Shown: positions 1 to 8,729 of the stretch, in pieces
Numbering within the stretch: position 1 is the first letter of the stretch
Layout of the letters: each line of letters starts with the position of its first letter
From: Massilia sp. Se16.2.3
GTDB taxonomy: Bacteria > Pseudomonadota > Gammaproteobacteria > Burkholderiales > Burkholderiaceae_D
DNA: 64,000 nt
Assembly: GCF_014171595.1 (NCBI RefSeq)
Contig: NZ_CP050451.1
Location: forward strand, 4,216,001 to 4,280,000
Direction of reading: 5' to 3'
The notes under the pieces: model-generated
Told to the model about the DNA's origin: nothing
The model's input: only the letters and a program-made list of their open reading frames with translations
Database searches by the model: none
Position numbers and translations under genes: made by a program

Positions 1-129
1 GTCAGTGAACGGTTTCGCGTCTGTCGGCTGGTTAGGAGAAGGCATGTTGTCTCCTACGTGAACATGACCTGTGAGTTGCACTCCAGAGTGCTTATGCGCT
101 TTGTGGTCGCCATGCGTTTCGGTCGTCAT
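1..129 (-). CDS. His-rich protein, N-terminal 43 residues only (cut by window edge)
   Basis: A reading frame opens at ATG 129 and runs open to the window edge. An AGGAGC ribosome site (135-140) lies five bases upstream and a CueR-type promoter (183-213) faces it. The visible 43 residues begin MTTETHGDHKAHKHSG and contain six histidines, with no signal peptide or membrane segment yet. Such His-rich starts are common on heavy-metal P-type ATPases (CopB-like) and on metal chaperones, but nothing here decides between them. It is the last visible gene of the copper block and is probably copper-induced through its own promoter. Confidence 0.7.
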   Translation of the reverse strand, partial: MTTETHGDHKAHKHSGVQLTGHVHVGDNMPSPNQPTDAKPFTD

Positions 130-182
130 ACGTAGCTCCTAAAGACTTGCAGTTAGCTCATTGAACCAAAGCGTGATGACTC

Positions 183-213
183 ACTGTAAACCCTCCCATA
201 ATTGGAAGGTCAA
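183..213 (-). promoter_or_regulatory. CueR-type promoter facing the His-rich gene
   Basis: On the minus strand, -35 TTGACC (208-213) and -10 TACAGT (183-188) are separated by exactly 19 bp. The spacer holds a TTCC/GGGAGGG dyad. The over-long 19-bp spacer and the dyad over it are the signature of promoters activated by MerR-family regulators such as CueR. The spacing to the start codon at 129 is reasonable. Confidence 0.75.
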
Positions 214-284
214 GCGGTTTTCAGACATTCAGATACCGCGTGAGATGCGATATCTGAACTTCCTACTTATGAGAGGGTTTAGCT

Positions 285-614
285 TTAAGCTGCCATTCGC
301 TGGCACTCAGCCGCGCACTGTCGGCAGGCTTCGGCACACTTTTGGCAATGGTCCATTTGATGCTGTCCACACTCATCGGCGCAGGCTTCGCAGATTTCTG
401 CGCACATGCGGCAAGCTGCCGCCGCGTGTGCGCTCCCACGCGCCATCAATGCTGCAGCGAAGCGGCAGGCTTGGGCGCAGTCCATGTCCAAAGCGATGCA
501 CTTTGCCATCGCGGCGACGTGCTCTTCCTTTAAACACATTGCTGCGCAGTTGTCACATGCGTTGGCGCATGCGTTGCATGCATCGATACAGCTTTGAAAA
601 GAATTCATTTCCAT
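285..614 (-). CDS. Four-helix bundle copper-storage protein (Csp / DUF326 family)
   Basis: A protein of 109 residues with about 17 cysteines spaced as CxxxC and CxxC along predicted helices (SCIDACNACANACDNC, CRMCAEICEACADEC, CQKCAEACRQC). This is the pattern of Csp/DUF326 four-helix bundles, which store many Cu(I) ions in the core of the bundle. There is no signal peptide, so it resembles the cytosolic Csp3 type. The start is ATG 614, because GGAG (621-624) lies six bases upstream; a TTG further upstream is less likely. It follows the DUF305 gene by about 80 bp in the same direction. Its likely role is to buffer cytosolic copper. Confidence 0.9.
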   Translation of the reverse strand: MEMNSFQSCIDACNACANACDNCAAMCLKEEHVAAMAKCIALDMDCAQACRFAAALMARGSAHAAAACRMCAEICEACADECGQHQMDHCQKCAEACRQCAAECQRMAA

Positions 615-693
615 GTCGTTCTCCAAATGTGAAGGTCAAGTTACTCGTAGTACGAAATTGGGTCGCGTCGGAGACGACCCAAGCGGGTGACGG

Positions 694-1410
694 TTAATCA
701 AGTCTGCGTACGTTTGCAACCGGGACGAAGTCACAGTCACGGAACTGCTTGCACAGCATTTCCCTCATGTCGTTAATTGAGTTCTTCTGCATCGTTACGA
801 TGTTGTCGCAGTACCGGCGAAGACCATCGTGAGACAGGTCGCTTTTGACTTGGCATTCGAGGCTAGGGCTTAGCGCAGCAAAGTGGTGGCTGCTAAACAC
901 CTTGAGAAATTGTTCATCAAACTGGCGTCCAGCAGGGGTACGCTCAAGCATTTGAATCATCTGCATCCCGGAGGGGGCGAGCTTAGGCACGTACGAGACG
1001 CCGTACCACTCACGCAGCATTCGCTGGGCCTTTGCAATTTCCTCACGCTGACCGCGGTTGGCTTGGCGCGACATCGAACGAATTTCTTCGGCGGATGCCT
1101 TAGGGATGCTTTCTGCGTAGCCTGGCGTAGGTGTCGTACCTTCATCAGGGTTAATGATGGCCGGGTCCCGGACCCGGTCACTACCTGCCGCAAGTTCCGT
1201 CATACGTAGGGCCGAGTAATGGTGGTCAATGATGAAGGTCAAATAGTTCTTCTCAAATCGTGCCGTTCTTCCATCGCCTGGGCCTTCAGCGGACGCCGCG
1301 GACGAGAGAAGAAGAGCGCCGGCAGCCGTGACAGCAACAGCCGCCTGACTCCAGCCTGAGCGATAGGCGCGACCTGCCCTTCCGGTATTTGCGGAGAGTT
1401 TGGAATTCAT
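694..1410 (-). CDS. Secreted DUF305 protein
   Basis: A 238-residue protein with an N-terminal hydrophobic signal segment ending near ASA (residues 40-42). Two DUF305 half-motifs are visible: DHHYSAL near residue 62 and SSHHFAAL near residue 174. DUF305 proteins are ferritin-like helical proteins; CopM of cyanobacteria is a periplasmic copper binder of this family. AAGAGGAAATC precedes the ATG at 1410. Four cysteines in the C-terminal part (C182, C200, C219, C226 approximately) are unusual for the family and might add metal ligands or disulfides. It is transcribed with the Csp gene downstream. Confidence 0.85.
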   Translation of the reverse strand: MNSKLSANTGRAGRAYRSGWSQAAVAVTAAGALLLSSAASAEGPGDGRTARFEKNYLTFIIDHHYSALRMTELAAGSDRVRDPAIINPDEGTTPTPGYAESIPKASAEEIRSMSRQANRGQREEIAKAQRMLREWYGVSYVPKLAPSGMQMIQMLERTPAGRQFDEQFLKVFSSHHFAALSPSLECQVKSDLSHDGLRRYCDNIVTMQKNSINDMREMLCKQFRDCDFVPVANVRRLD

Positions 1411-1501
1411 GATTTCCTCTTAACGTAATGAAAGCGATAAAGTGCATGCAAGTTCGACGGCCGTCGTAACGAAAACGGCAGCCAGGGACAAGCTGGAATG
1501 C

Positions 1502-1924
1502 TTACAGGATTACGAAGAGGAATTTCGGCGGTCGCTCTAAGCCAGCTGAGATGTGGCTTGCGAATATGCCAGGGGGAGTTACTACGGGGGAGTCGCTTTT
1601 GAAGGACTGAATTTTGGCCGAGTGCACTGACGGGGGAGCACCTGCTCCTAGACCGCATGCTGCGCAAGGCTTGCATGAGCCGGTTTTCTTTGGATGCAGT
1701 TGGGAAGGTTCGCCGGTCGAGTCATCCTCAACCATCTGCATACTGCCTGTGTCTTCGCACGGCATCTTCGAATTTACTCTCGCTTCACCTCCCCCAGGCA
1801 CCAAAATCATCGACTGTGTCTGTGCGCGTACGCAGCACCCTCCTACCACAGCAGCTAGTCCCTGTAGAGGGACCGCCACCAGTAGGAGCCAGAGCATGCA
1901 CACGCGGAAAAGACCTCGTTTCAT
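1502..1924 (-). CDS. CzcI-like small secreted metal-resistance protein, copy 1
   Basis: A 140-residue protein with a signal peptide (MLWLLLVAVPLQGLAA), a variable middle with a GCC motif, the cluster KTGSCKPCAACGLGAGAPP, and a C-terminal LERPPKFL. It shares the start, the SCxxCAAC cluster and the LERPP tail with the protein at 8730-9167, so the two are paralogs. Small secreted proteins ending in ERP are typical of the CzcI/DUF2946-like group found beside heavy-metal efflux genes; their biochemical role is unclear. The start could instead be the internal Met 10 residues later, which keeps the signal peptide. Confidence 0.7.
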   Translation of the reverse strand: MKRGLFRVCMLWLLLVAVPLQGLAAVVGGCCVRAQTQSMILVPGGGEARVNSKMPCEDTGSMQMVEDDSTGEPSQLHPKKTGSCKPCAACGLGAGAPPSVHSAKIQSFKSDSPVVTPPGIFASHISAGLERPPKFLFVIL

Positions 1925-1976
1925 GTTGGCAGTCTAGCAGCGAGAAAAAACCTGGGGCACACCGTACTGTCAGGAA

Positions 1977-2001
1977 AACCTAGATACGAAAACGCTAGGT
2001 T
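1977..2001. repeat. 7-bp inverted repeat in the copD-czcI-like gap
   Basis: AACCTAG and CTAGGTT are perfect inverted arms around an 11-base loop, 53 bp upstream of the CzcI-like start codon. It could be an operator or a weak terminator of the copCD unit; no U-tract is seen. Nothing else stands out in the 187-bp gap. Confidence 0.35.
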
Positions 2002-2111
2002 GAAGTCCGTCCTTTGAAGCTAGACTGGCGCCAGGCAACTACTTGGCAAGTACTCGTCGCTTACTGTGGAGTATGCGCCTCGCCCGCCAAGCAGCCTGCT
2101 GCCGTCTAACG

Positions 2112-3011
2112 TCACATGGCCGCTGGTGGCTGCTGTGAGGTCAGGACAGCGGCCGCAATTAATGCGGCTAGTAGAACAACGCTCTCAACAATCAAAACAA
2201 GTCTTACAGACTGCAGCCCCGGCGTAGAGTGCCGTGCACGTGCAAGTCCAAACACCTTGTTATATCCACCGAGGACAAGTGCCACGCTTACAAAGCAAAG
2301 CTTCACTAAGAGTGCCGTCGTGTAGAGACTACTGGCAAACAGGTTGTCTACGGTTCCAACCCTGTTCCATGCATTGAACAAGCCCGTTGCGAATACTGCT
2401 ACGACTGCGACCACAGCTGCTGCAGACATCGATTCCAGATAGTGAGCTTTTCGGTTCAAGTCAGGTTGCCCTGCGCCGTTGTCCATCGCTTTCCACGCTG
2501 AGACAGCTACTAAGCCCGTCCATGCGCCCATCGCAGTCAGATGGACTACCTCCGCTGCGAAAGGCAGAGTCCAGTAACCGTTTTCGCCGGCATGCCCCAT
2601 TGACGCGCGTACAAACGCGAAGAGGCCTAGACCTGCCAGCACTGTCCACTCACGCCACACTGCAGTCGAACGAAGTGCTCGAATGACCAGTACTAGGGTA
2701 ATCGCGAAAAATGAGATATAGCCGGCCCGCCCAATGCTTGTCATGGTCAACATCTGCCAGACTACGTCCTTGGCTTCTTGTAAGCCAACACCGCCCATTA
2801 CGGCGGCGGATGCCCACAACATAGCGCCCGTCCCTAGTACGCCGAGTGTAGCTGCGGCGATGTCGCCTGAGCGTAGCAGGGCTTCAGCGTCGGTACGTGA
2901 GACACCTGACGCCACAAGCCAACGGCGCGCCAGCCATGAGCCGACAAGCCACGCGAACGCGGCGTTCAAGGCGACGACTGACCCAACTTGAAGGCCCAGG
3001 ACGCTATCCAC
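2112..3011 (-). CDS. copD: CopD inner-membrane copper resistance protein
   Basis: A 299-residue protein with about eight hydrophobic segments and the CopD pattern of histidines in membrane helices: FVRASMGHAGENGYWTLPFAAEVVHLTAMGAWTGLV. CopD works with periplasmic CopC to move copper across the inner membrane. The start codon is GTG 3011, directly after the copC stop at 3012, so the two are translationally coupled. The size is normal for the single-domain CopD family. It ends 188 bp before the CzcI-like gene. Confidence 0.9.
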   Translation of the reverse strand: MDSVLGLQVGSVVALNAAFAWLVGSWLARRWLVASGVSRTDAEALLRSGDIAAATLGVLGTGAMLWASAAVMGGVGLQEAKDVVWQMLTMTSIGRAGYISFFAITLVLVIRALRSTAVWREWTVLAGLGLFAFVRASMGHAGENGYWTLPFAAEVVHLTAMGAWTGLVAVSAWKAMDNGAGQPDLNRKAHYLESMSAAAVVAVVAVFATGLFNAWNRVGTVDNLFASSLYTTALLVKLCFVSVALVLGGYNKVFGLARARHSTPGLQSVRLVLIVESVVLLAALIAAAVLTSQQPPAAM

Positions 3012-3380
3012 TTATTTCACCGAGAATGAGAACGTGCCCGTGCGGCGGTGACCGTCGTGACCAGCGACGGCCCATTTAACGGTATAAGTGCCAGTAGACA
3101 GACCTTTGGTTTGGAGACGCACAATTGCTGGGTTGGCGGTATCGACCTTCGCCTTATCGGTCTCAACGACCTTGCCGTCGGTATAAGTCAACGTCACGGT
3201 GCTAAACGCTTGCTCAACTTTCTCGTTGAAGGTCAGAGAAATTTCGGCCGGCGCCGTTTCCAGTACAGCTCCTGGCGTCGGGTTCGAAGCTGTAAGCTTT
3301 GCGTGCGCCATCGCGAGCGGGGCTGCGAGGGTAGCTACCGCAAAGACACATGCGGTTACGATTTTTTGAACGGTTTTCAT
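3012..3380 (-). CDS. copC: CopC periplasmic copper-binding protein
   Basis: A 122-residue protein with a signal peptide ending LAMAHAKL, so that mature His1 lies at the N-terminus as in CopC proteins. The CopC fold signatures are SNPTPGAVLETAPAEISLTFNE and, near the end, VAGHDGHRRTGTFSF. The N-terminal His and the GHDGH histidine form the Cu(II) site of the family. The Met-rich Cu(I) loop of Pseudomonas CopC is absent, so this is a Cu(II)-only type. copD follows without a gap. Confidence 0.93.
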   Translation of the reverse strand: MKTVQKIVTACVFAVATLAAPLAMAHAKLTASNPTPGAVLETAPAEISLTFNEKVEQAFSTVTLTYTDGKVVETDKAKVDTANPAIVRLQTKGLSTGTYTVKWAVAGHDGHRRTGTFSFSVK

Positions 3381-3404
3381 GTTTGACCTCTATGTAGGTT
3401 TTGG

Positions 3405-3833
3405 TTACTTAGCTTTACGGGAAGACCAGTGAACATGCGTTATGAGCCACTTGTCACCTTGCTTTTCCAGTACGGCAGTCTCTGTCCCAAACGAGTGAAC
3501 GTTCGTTCCTTTGAACTTGCCCTTTGTCTCCGTTTCGCGTGTGACGATGGCGATATTCCCCTCAATTCGCTCGTTCTGGCGAATGACCGTCTGGCTCGTC
3601 GCTTTGGCAAAGGCCATGTCACTTGGCAGATGGTGGCCAGCATATTCGTCGCGTGAACGCTCAACGTAACCCGACTCGAAAATCTGGATAGTCGAGGAGA
3701 GGAAGACGGTAGCCGCATCAGCCTTCCCCGCTGACAGCGCGTCATGAAACGCAGAGACGGTTTCGAGTGGAGTCGCAGCGAATGCCTGGAGGGACGCGGC
3801 AGAGAGCGCGATGGCAAAAAGTGTTTGGCGCAT
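3405..3833 (-). CDS. Secreted NTF2-like (SnoaL/DUF4440-type) protein
   Basis: A 142-residue protein with a signal peptide (MRQTLFAIALSAASLQAFAA) and one NTF2-like domain: TVSAFHDALSAGKADAATVFL at the start and a WLITHVHWSS tail. Proteins like this often appear in copper operons beside copC and multicopper oxidases, but no activity is established. It sits 24 bp upstream of copC on the same strand and is probably co-transcribed. Function is unassigned beyond the fold. Confidence 0.75.
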   Translation of the reverse strand: MRQTLFAIALSAASLQAFAATPLETVSAFHDALSAGKADAATVFLSSTIQIFESGYVERSRDEYAGHHLPSDMAFAKATSQTVIRQNERIEGNIAIVTRETETKGKFKGTNVHSFGTETAVLEKQGDKWLITHVHWSSRKAK

Positions 3834-3925
3834 AGATTTTTATATGTTTGTAATGGTTGGGGGCAGCACGACAAGCCGATTTTCGATTACTAGACTTGTC
3901 GTGCTCTTAACTGCTCTCGAACTTC

Positions 3926-4546
3926 TTACTTCTTCGGCGCTGCCCAAGATTTTTTCATCTCAGCCATGTGCGCTACTTCCTTCTTCTGCATTTCGACGAG
4001 CTTGTTCGCAAACTCCTTAACTTCGGCATGCTGGAGTTTTGGCGCTGCAGTTTGGGCCATTTTGATGGCGCCCTTGTGGTGCTGGGTCATCATGTCCACG
4101 AACTGCCGGTCGAACTGTTCACCCTTGGCGGAAGTCAGCTTTTCGCTTGACATCCCTTTCATCGACTCCGGCATCCCTGGCATCTTCATGTTCATCGCCT
4201 CCGGCTTGCCGGCATACCACTGCTCTTTCCATCCCTTGAGCTGGGCAATCTCTTTTTCCTGCTCGGCCATCATCTTCTTAGCCATGTCTTTGAGATGCTG
4301 GCTGTCAGTACGACTGTCTACCAAGCTGGCCATATGCATCGCCATCTGATGATGCATTGCCATCGTGTCCAAAAACTGCTGTTCGTAGGGCGCTTTTGCG
4401 GCGTTCGGTGAGCTCTTGTGCATCGAGTGCATATTCGCCATCTCGTGTCCGGCGCCGCCGTGCGAGCCGCTTTGATGCTGTGGCATAGCACTTGCTGACA
4501 TAGCGATGAACATGAACGATGCGAGTGCGATTTTCGAGATTTTCAT
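3926..4546 (-). CDS. Secreted His/Met-rich DUF305 protein (CopM-like)
   Basis: A 206-residue protein from ATG 4546, which has AAGGAGT (4551-4557) just upstream; a more distal in-frame Met lacks this. A signal peptide ends SASAMP, followed by a His/Met-rich stretch (HQSGSHGGAGHEMANMHSMH). Two DUF305 repeats follow: DTMAMHHQMAMHMA and DMMTQHHKGAIKMAQ. Many Met and His residues fit periplasmic copper binding. It lies between the NTF2-like and cusF-like genes in the long minus-strand block. Confidence 0.9.
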   Translation of the reverse strand: MKISKIALASFMFIAMSASAMPQHQSGSHGGAGHEMANMHSMHKSSPNAAKAPYEQQFLDTMAMHHQMAMHMASLVDSRTDSQHLKDMAKKMMAEQEKEIAQLKGWKEQWYAGKPEAMNMKMPGMPESMKGMSSEKLTSAKGEQFDRQFVDMMTQHHKGAIKMAQTAAPKLQHAEVKEFANKLVEMQKKEVAHMAEMKKSWAAPKK

Positions 4547-4639
4547 ATTTACTCCTTGGTTGGTTGCAAACATACTCATCCCCTTGCGACTAGCGTCGAC
4601 GGTGAGTTAGGACGACGACGCCTTGTACTAGCTGGCTAC

Positions 4640-4990
4640 TTACTTCTGAACTGCGAGCTGCGTGACGACGTATCGTCCCTCGAGCTTTTCGGCGACAAAC
4701 TTGATTTTGTCGCCCGCTTTAAGGGCATCAAGCGCCGACGCATCCTTTACCCCAAACACCATCGTCATCCCAGGCATGCCCAGATTTTCGAGTGGACCAT
4801 GTTTGATGGTGAGGCGGCCGGTGTCTTTGTCTACTTTCTTGACTTCGCCGTCGGACATGGTCGTCTCCTGGCCGGCGATGGCAGTAGGTGCGTGATTTCC
4901 GTGGTCATGCGATTGGGCCATGGCGCCATTGACGGCGGTAAGCGCAAACGTAGCCGCGGCGAAGTGGGTGACGATTTTTGCGATTTTCAT
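4640..4990 (-). CDS. CusF-like periplasmic copper-binding protein
   Basis: A 116-residue protein with a signal peptide (ending AMAQ) and one CusF/CusX domain: KVDKDTGRLTIKHGPLENLG followed by MPGMTMVFGV. The histidine of IKHG and the two Met of MTM match the Cu(I) ligands of CusF. The capping Trp of E. coli CusF (WPxMTM) is replaced here (MPGMTM), whereas the CusF domain fused to CusB in this window keeps it. The start at 4990 follows GAAGAGA; the upstream in-frame codon is TTG and less likely. Confidence 0.88.
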   Translation of the reverse strand: MKIAKIVTHFAAATFALTAVNGAMAQSHDHGNHAPTAIAGQETTMSDGEVKKVDKDTGRLTIKHGPLENLGMPGMTMVFGVKDASALDALKAGDKIKFVAEKLEGRYVVTQLAVQK

Positions 4991-5077
4991 TGGTATCTCT
5001 TCTTTCAAGTTAGGTAGCGGTCGTTTCTAACCGCCAGTTGCACGTTCGATTCGGTTACTCAGCAACCCTATTTCCTG

Positions 5078-6469
5078 TCAGTGCCCGGAGTGGCCTGACG
5101 GCTTGCGGACGTTAAACTCTACGTTCTGCGCTGGCTTCGGCCCAGGCATGGATTGCCCGCCGGCCGATGTACTTCTAACTGCTTCAGGTGGCGCACCGTT
5201 CCATTCGTAAGCGAGCGTGCCAGCTGGGTGCTTGTACCAACCAGGGTCGCTGTAGTCGCCGCGCTTCTGGTCTTTACGGACCTTCATCACGGTGAACATA
5301 CCCCCCATTTCAACTCCACCGAAGGGGCCTTGGCCACCCATCATCGGAAGAGTGTTTTCCGGCAGCGGCATCTCCATCTCACCCATCGAGCCGCCCGTAG
5401 AGCCCATCGCCATGTAATCCGGAATAATTGAACTAATCTTCTTCGCAGCGTCGCGTTGGGAGACGCCAATCATGGTCGGAACGTCGTGGCCCATTGCGTT
5501 CATGGTGTGATGGGACTTATGGCAGTGGAATGCCCAGTCACCTGGGTTATTCGCGACAAACTCGATGGCACGCATCTGGCCCACGCCAACGTCAACGGTC
5601 ACTTCTGGCCAACGCGATTCCGGCCGGGTCCAACCACCGTCCGTGCCAGTCACTTCGAATTCGTGCCCGTGCAGGTGAATCGGGTGATTGGTCATCGTCA
5701 AATTGCCGAAGCGAATACGCACACGCTCACCCTGGCGCGCGACCATCGTGTCGATACCTGGGAAGACGCGACTGTTAAATGTGAACAGATTAAAGTCCAG
5801 CATGGTCGAGGTCTTTGGCACGAAGCTTCCTGGCTCAATGTCGTAGCTTCCGAGCAGGAATACGTAATCGCGGTCGACCTTCATGAAGTTAGGATTCTTC
5901 GGGTGGGTTACCCAGAATCCCATCATCCCCATGGCCATCTGCACCATTTCATCGGCATGCGGGTGGTACATGAACGTACCGGGCCGCTTGGCCTCGAACT
6001 CGTACACCATCGTCTTACCAGGCTGGATGCCTTTTTGCGTCAAACCGGTAACACCGTCCATACCATTTGGAAGTGGTTGGCCATGCCAGTGGATGCTGGT
6101 GTGCTCCGGCAGACGGTTGGTCACGAAAATACGAACACGGTCACCTTCGACCACTTCGATGGTCGGCCCCGGTGACGCGCCGTTATACCCCCACAGGTTT
6201 GCCTTCATGCCAGGCGCAAACTCACGCACAACCGGCTCAGCAACCAGGTGGAACTCCTTAACTCCGTTGTTCATGCGCCATGGGAGCGACCACCCGTTAA
6301 GAGTCACAACCGGGTTGTAAGGACGGCCGTTCGGTGGCGGTGGTGGAACCTGCGTCGCAGCGCTCTGCATGATTACTGCTTCTGGGAGGGATGCTGCGCC
6401 GACTCGGCTAACCACCCCGGCCCCGACCAGTGCCGCGGCACCGGTGAACAAATCTCTACGTGAAACCAT
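5078..6469 (-). CDS. Tat-exported multicopper oxidase
   Basis: A 463-residue protein. It begins MVSRRDLFTGAAALVGAG, a twin-arginine signal, with GGAGAG before ATG 6469. All four copper-site motifs are present in order: HWHGQPLPNGMDG, YHPHADEM, HPIHLHGHEFEV and HCHKSHHTMNAMGHDV (type 1 Met visible). A Met-rich segment (GSMGEMEMPLPENTLPMMGG) lies between the third copper motif and the C-terminus. It probably oxidises periplasmic Cu(I). It is shorter than classic PcoA/CopA (about 600 residues) and closer to three-domain laccase-like oxidases. It begins 13 bp after the outer-membrane gene, in one operon. Confidence 0.92.
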   Translation of the reverse strand: MVSRRDLFTGAAALVGAGVVSRVGAASLPEAVIMQSAATQVPPPPPNGRPYNPVVTLNGWSLPWRMNNGVKEFHLVAEPVVREFAPGMKANLWGYNGASPGPTIEVVEGDRVRIFVTNRLPEHTSIHWHGQPLPNGMDGVTGLTQKGIQPGKTMVYEFEAKRPGTFMYHPHADEMVQMAMGMMGFWVTHPKNPNFMKVDRDYVFLLGSYDIEPGSFVPKTSTMLDFNLFTFNSRVFPGIDTMVARQGERVRIRFGNLTMTNHPIHLHGHEFEVTGTDGGWTRPESRWPEVTVDVGVGQMRAIEFVANNPGDWAFHCHKSHHTMNAMGHDVPTMIGVSQRDAAKKISSIIPDYMAMGSTGGSMGEMEMPLPENTLPMMGGQGPFGGVEMGGMFTVMKVRKDQKRGDYSDPGWYKHPAGTLAYEWNGAPPEAVRSTSAGGQSMPGPKPAQNVEFNVRKPSGHSGH

Positions 6470-6482
6470 CTCAACTCTCCAA

Positions 6483-7901
6483 TTAATGTTCAGCCGCTGG
6501 CGCGGAACTCGACGCTGCAACGGTTGGCTGTGAAACGGCCCCTCCGCTGCCGTTTATGGCCGCTTGCAGCTCGGTCTCTGCAATCCAGAAATCTCGTTGC
6601 GCTTCAATGGCGCCGTTGACGCTCGTGATTTGGTCGCGCGAGTCAGCCAGCAATTCGAAAACACTGGCAAGCATCCCGTTGTACCGAAGGAGGACCTCTT
6701 CCGAAATCTGCTTTCTTAGCGGGACCACCTGGTCGCGATAGTGCTTGGCGACGTCATAGGTCGTGCGGTACGCCGAGTACGCTTCTCGCACTTCCGAGCG
6801 CGCGCGAACAGCAGCGTCGGCGGTGCGATTGACCGAGAGCATGTACGTTGCCTTCGCACGAGCACGTCGAGCCCCACCCCAGTCGAAGATAGGTAGCTCA
6901 AGCGATATTTCGTAGCCGTTCTCACGAGGCGCGCCGGTAGTGCTTTTGTTGGCGTATCCAGCGTCCAGAACATTGATAAAGCCTGTAGCGTTCGTCAGGC
7001 CCAGTGACCGAGCGGTAGCATCAACGTCCCGCTTCGCAATCTGGATGTCGAGTCGCTGCTCCATCGCAAGAGCCTCGAGCGCCCCCGGCTCATTCGGCTT
7101 TTGGGGGAGGTCTGGCAGACGGTCGGGAATCTTATAGTTGACGTTCGAACCCCAGAGGCCTAGTAAGCGGGCAAGTTGCTCTCGCGTTGCCGTAGCAGCG
7201 TGCCGGGCGCGGGCATACTGCGTCGTCGCCTCCGCGTAGAAAGCCTGCTCACGTGCCCTGTCCAGTTTGCTCCAGTTGCCAACCTTGGCTTGCTCCTGTG
7301 CGAGCTGGGCTCCAGCCTCGGCAGAAGTCACTACCTGGCTCATAAATTTCTCTGTCTGAGCAGCTGCAACAGCGCTGAAGTACGCACGACGTGTTTCGCC
7401 AGCCAGACGAACTGCTTCTGATGCAGCCGTTATCTTGGCTTGCTCGAATCGGCCCTGCTCAATAGTGCTTCGCAGTGGAATAGTCAGCAGACCAATAAGG
7501 TCAAACATCACGCTACGTTCGATTTCGACTTCATCGCCGCCACGCATCCGGCTGAATGAAAAGCCCGGGTTACGCATACGGCCGGCTTGGACAAAGTCGG
7601 CTTCGGATACACCGAGCTCAGCGAGCGAAGCTTGAAGGCCGCGGTTGTTGAGCAATGCAATCTGCACCGCAGAATCAGGCGTCAACGGCGCTGCCAGGAG
7701 CTTGGAGACTTGGGCAGAGCTAGCCTGCGCGTCGCTGTCGGTTCTTTCGCCGGTCACTCCAAAGCCGATACGGGGCTGCGTCAACTTCGAGACGTCGCTC
7801 GCCCCGCCGTCATTGGACAACGTCGAACATCCGGCTAAAACCGATACGGCCAGCAAGAGACTGGAAGTCTTGAGTAATGGTGTGAATACGATAGGCTTCA
7901 T
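6483..7901 (-). CDS. TolC-family outer-membrane lipoprotein
   Basis: A 472-residue protein. The lipobox LAGC (Cys25) marks a lipoprotein as in CusC/OprM-type channels. Two TolC repeats are seen (for example LLNNRGLQASLAELGVSEAD, and the later LDIQIAKRDVDATARSLGLT). Its start overlaps the stop of the HAGHQM-repeat gene by four bases. No RND pump or membrane-fusion gene lies in this operon; instead it pairs with the multicopper oxidase, an arrangement seen in other Burkholderiales copper clusters. A second TolC protein belongs to the cus operon at 14337. Confidence 0.88.
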   Translation of the reverse strand: MKPIVFTPLLKTSSLLLAVSVLAGCSTLSNDGGASDVSKLTQPRIGFGVTGERTDSDAQASSAQVSKLLAAPLTPDSAVQIALLNNRGLQASLAELGVSEADFVQAGRMRNPGFSFSRMRGGDEVEIERSVMFDLIGLLTIPLRSTIEQGRFEQAKITAASEAVRLAGETRRAYFSAVAAAQTEKFMSQVVTSAEAGAQLAQEQAKVGNWSKLDRAREQAFYAEATTQYARARHAATATREQLARLLGLWGSNVNYKIPDRLPDLPQKPNEPGALEALAMEQRLDIQIAKRDVDATARSLGLTNATGFINVLDAGYANKSTTGAPRENGYEISLELPIFDWGGARRARAKATYMLSVNRTADAAVRARSEVREAYSAYRTTYDVAKHYRDQVVPLRKQISEEVLLRYNGMLASVFELLADSRDQITSVNGAIEAQRDFWIAETELQAAINGSGGAVSQPTVAASSSAPAAEH

Positions 7902-8632
7902 TTTTTCGTCTCTTTTCCTTGTTGCTGATGCTGTTCATGCGACGCCTCATTCGCCGCACCCTTTGCAGGGGCTGGGCGAGTAGCATTGGCCGGCATTTTT
8001 TCCTGGCCCATCTGGTGTCCTGCATGGGGGTCGGGCTTTGGCACCGGCGCCATCTGGTGCCCGGCGTGTGGGTCAGGCTTTGTCACCGGCGCCATTTGAT
8101 GACCCGCGTGTGGCTCCGGCTTAGTCATTGGTGCCATCTGGTGCCCTGCGTGGGGGTCCTGCTTTACCGCCGGTGCCATTTGATGGCCTGTATGCGCTGC
8201 CGGCGAACGTTGGCCAGTCGGGGCCGCTGGAGCGATAGCTTGAGCTGGCATCTGATGACCCGCATGTGGGGTCTGGCCAGCCGGTTCGGCTGGTGTTCCG
8301 TGGCCGGCATGGGCGCCCGAAGTCGCGCCTTGAGTCGGCATCGTGTGGCCACTGTGGCTCCCTGCACCTTGCGCTGCTGGCGCGTGGCCCGCATGAGCGC
8401 CACCGTGCATACCCTCACTCGCGACAGTAGCGTTAGCCTCTTTCCAAACTTTGTCAGGCGAGACGTTATCCGTAGCAGCCGGTATGTAAGTAGAGAAAGC
8501 AGACGTGTACGTCGTTTGTGAAACCTGCGCAGCCGGGTCGGCCGCTTTGAGTGAAGCTGGTGGCTCGCCCGCGACGGACGCGAACGATGTTACGGCTACC
8601 GCACTGGCGGCAACAAAACGTTTGGAGAACAT
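7898..8632 (-). CDS. Secreted His/Met repeat protein (HAGHQM repeats)
   Basis: A 244-residue protein with a signal peptide (ending SVAGEP). From about residue 75 it is low-complexity. HAGH/HSGH motifs first appear at irregular spacing, then come near-perfect 14-residue repeats (DPHAGHQMAPVTKP type, four to five units), ending in a charged tail. The repeats would offer dozens of His and Met ligands, so copper binding in the periplasm is likely, but no named family fits. It is followed with a four-base overlap by the TolC-type gene. The DNA under the repeats is itself repetitive (42-bp units), so copy number may vary. Confidence 0.85.
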   Translation of the reverse strand: MFSKRFVAASAVAVTSFASVAGEPPASLKAADPAAQVSQTTYTSAFSTYIPAATDNVSPDKVWKEANATVASEGMHGGAHAGHAPAAQGAGSHSGHTMPTQGATSGAHAGHGTPAEPAGQTPHAGHQMPAQAIAPAAPTGQRSPAAHTGHQMAPAVKQDPHAGHQMAPMTKPEPHAGHQMAPVTKPDPHAGHQMAPVPKPDPHAGHQMGQEKMPANATRPAPAKGAANEASHEQHQQQGKETKK

Positions 8633-8729
8633 AGTCGTCCCATAATCGAAAGTAGACGCGCAGCAGTAATGCGCGACAAAAGCACAACGGAATACGAGCG
8701 AGTACGCGCGTCGTTGCTACCGAAAACGA

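Noticed and set aside
609..639. A CueR-like TTGACC-19 bp site upstream of the copper-storage gene
   Set aside because: The -10 would fall exactly on the start codon (609-614), leaving no room for the ribosome site that is clearly present, and the dyad is poor.
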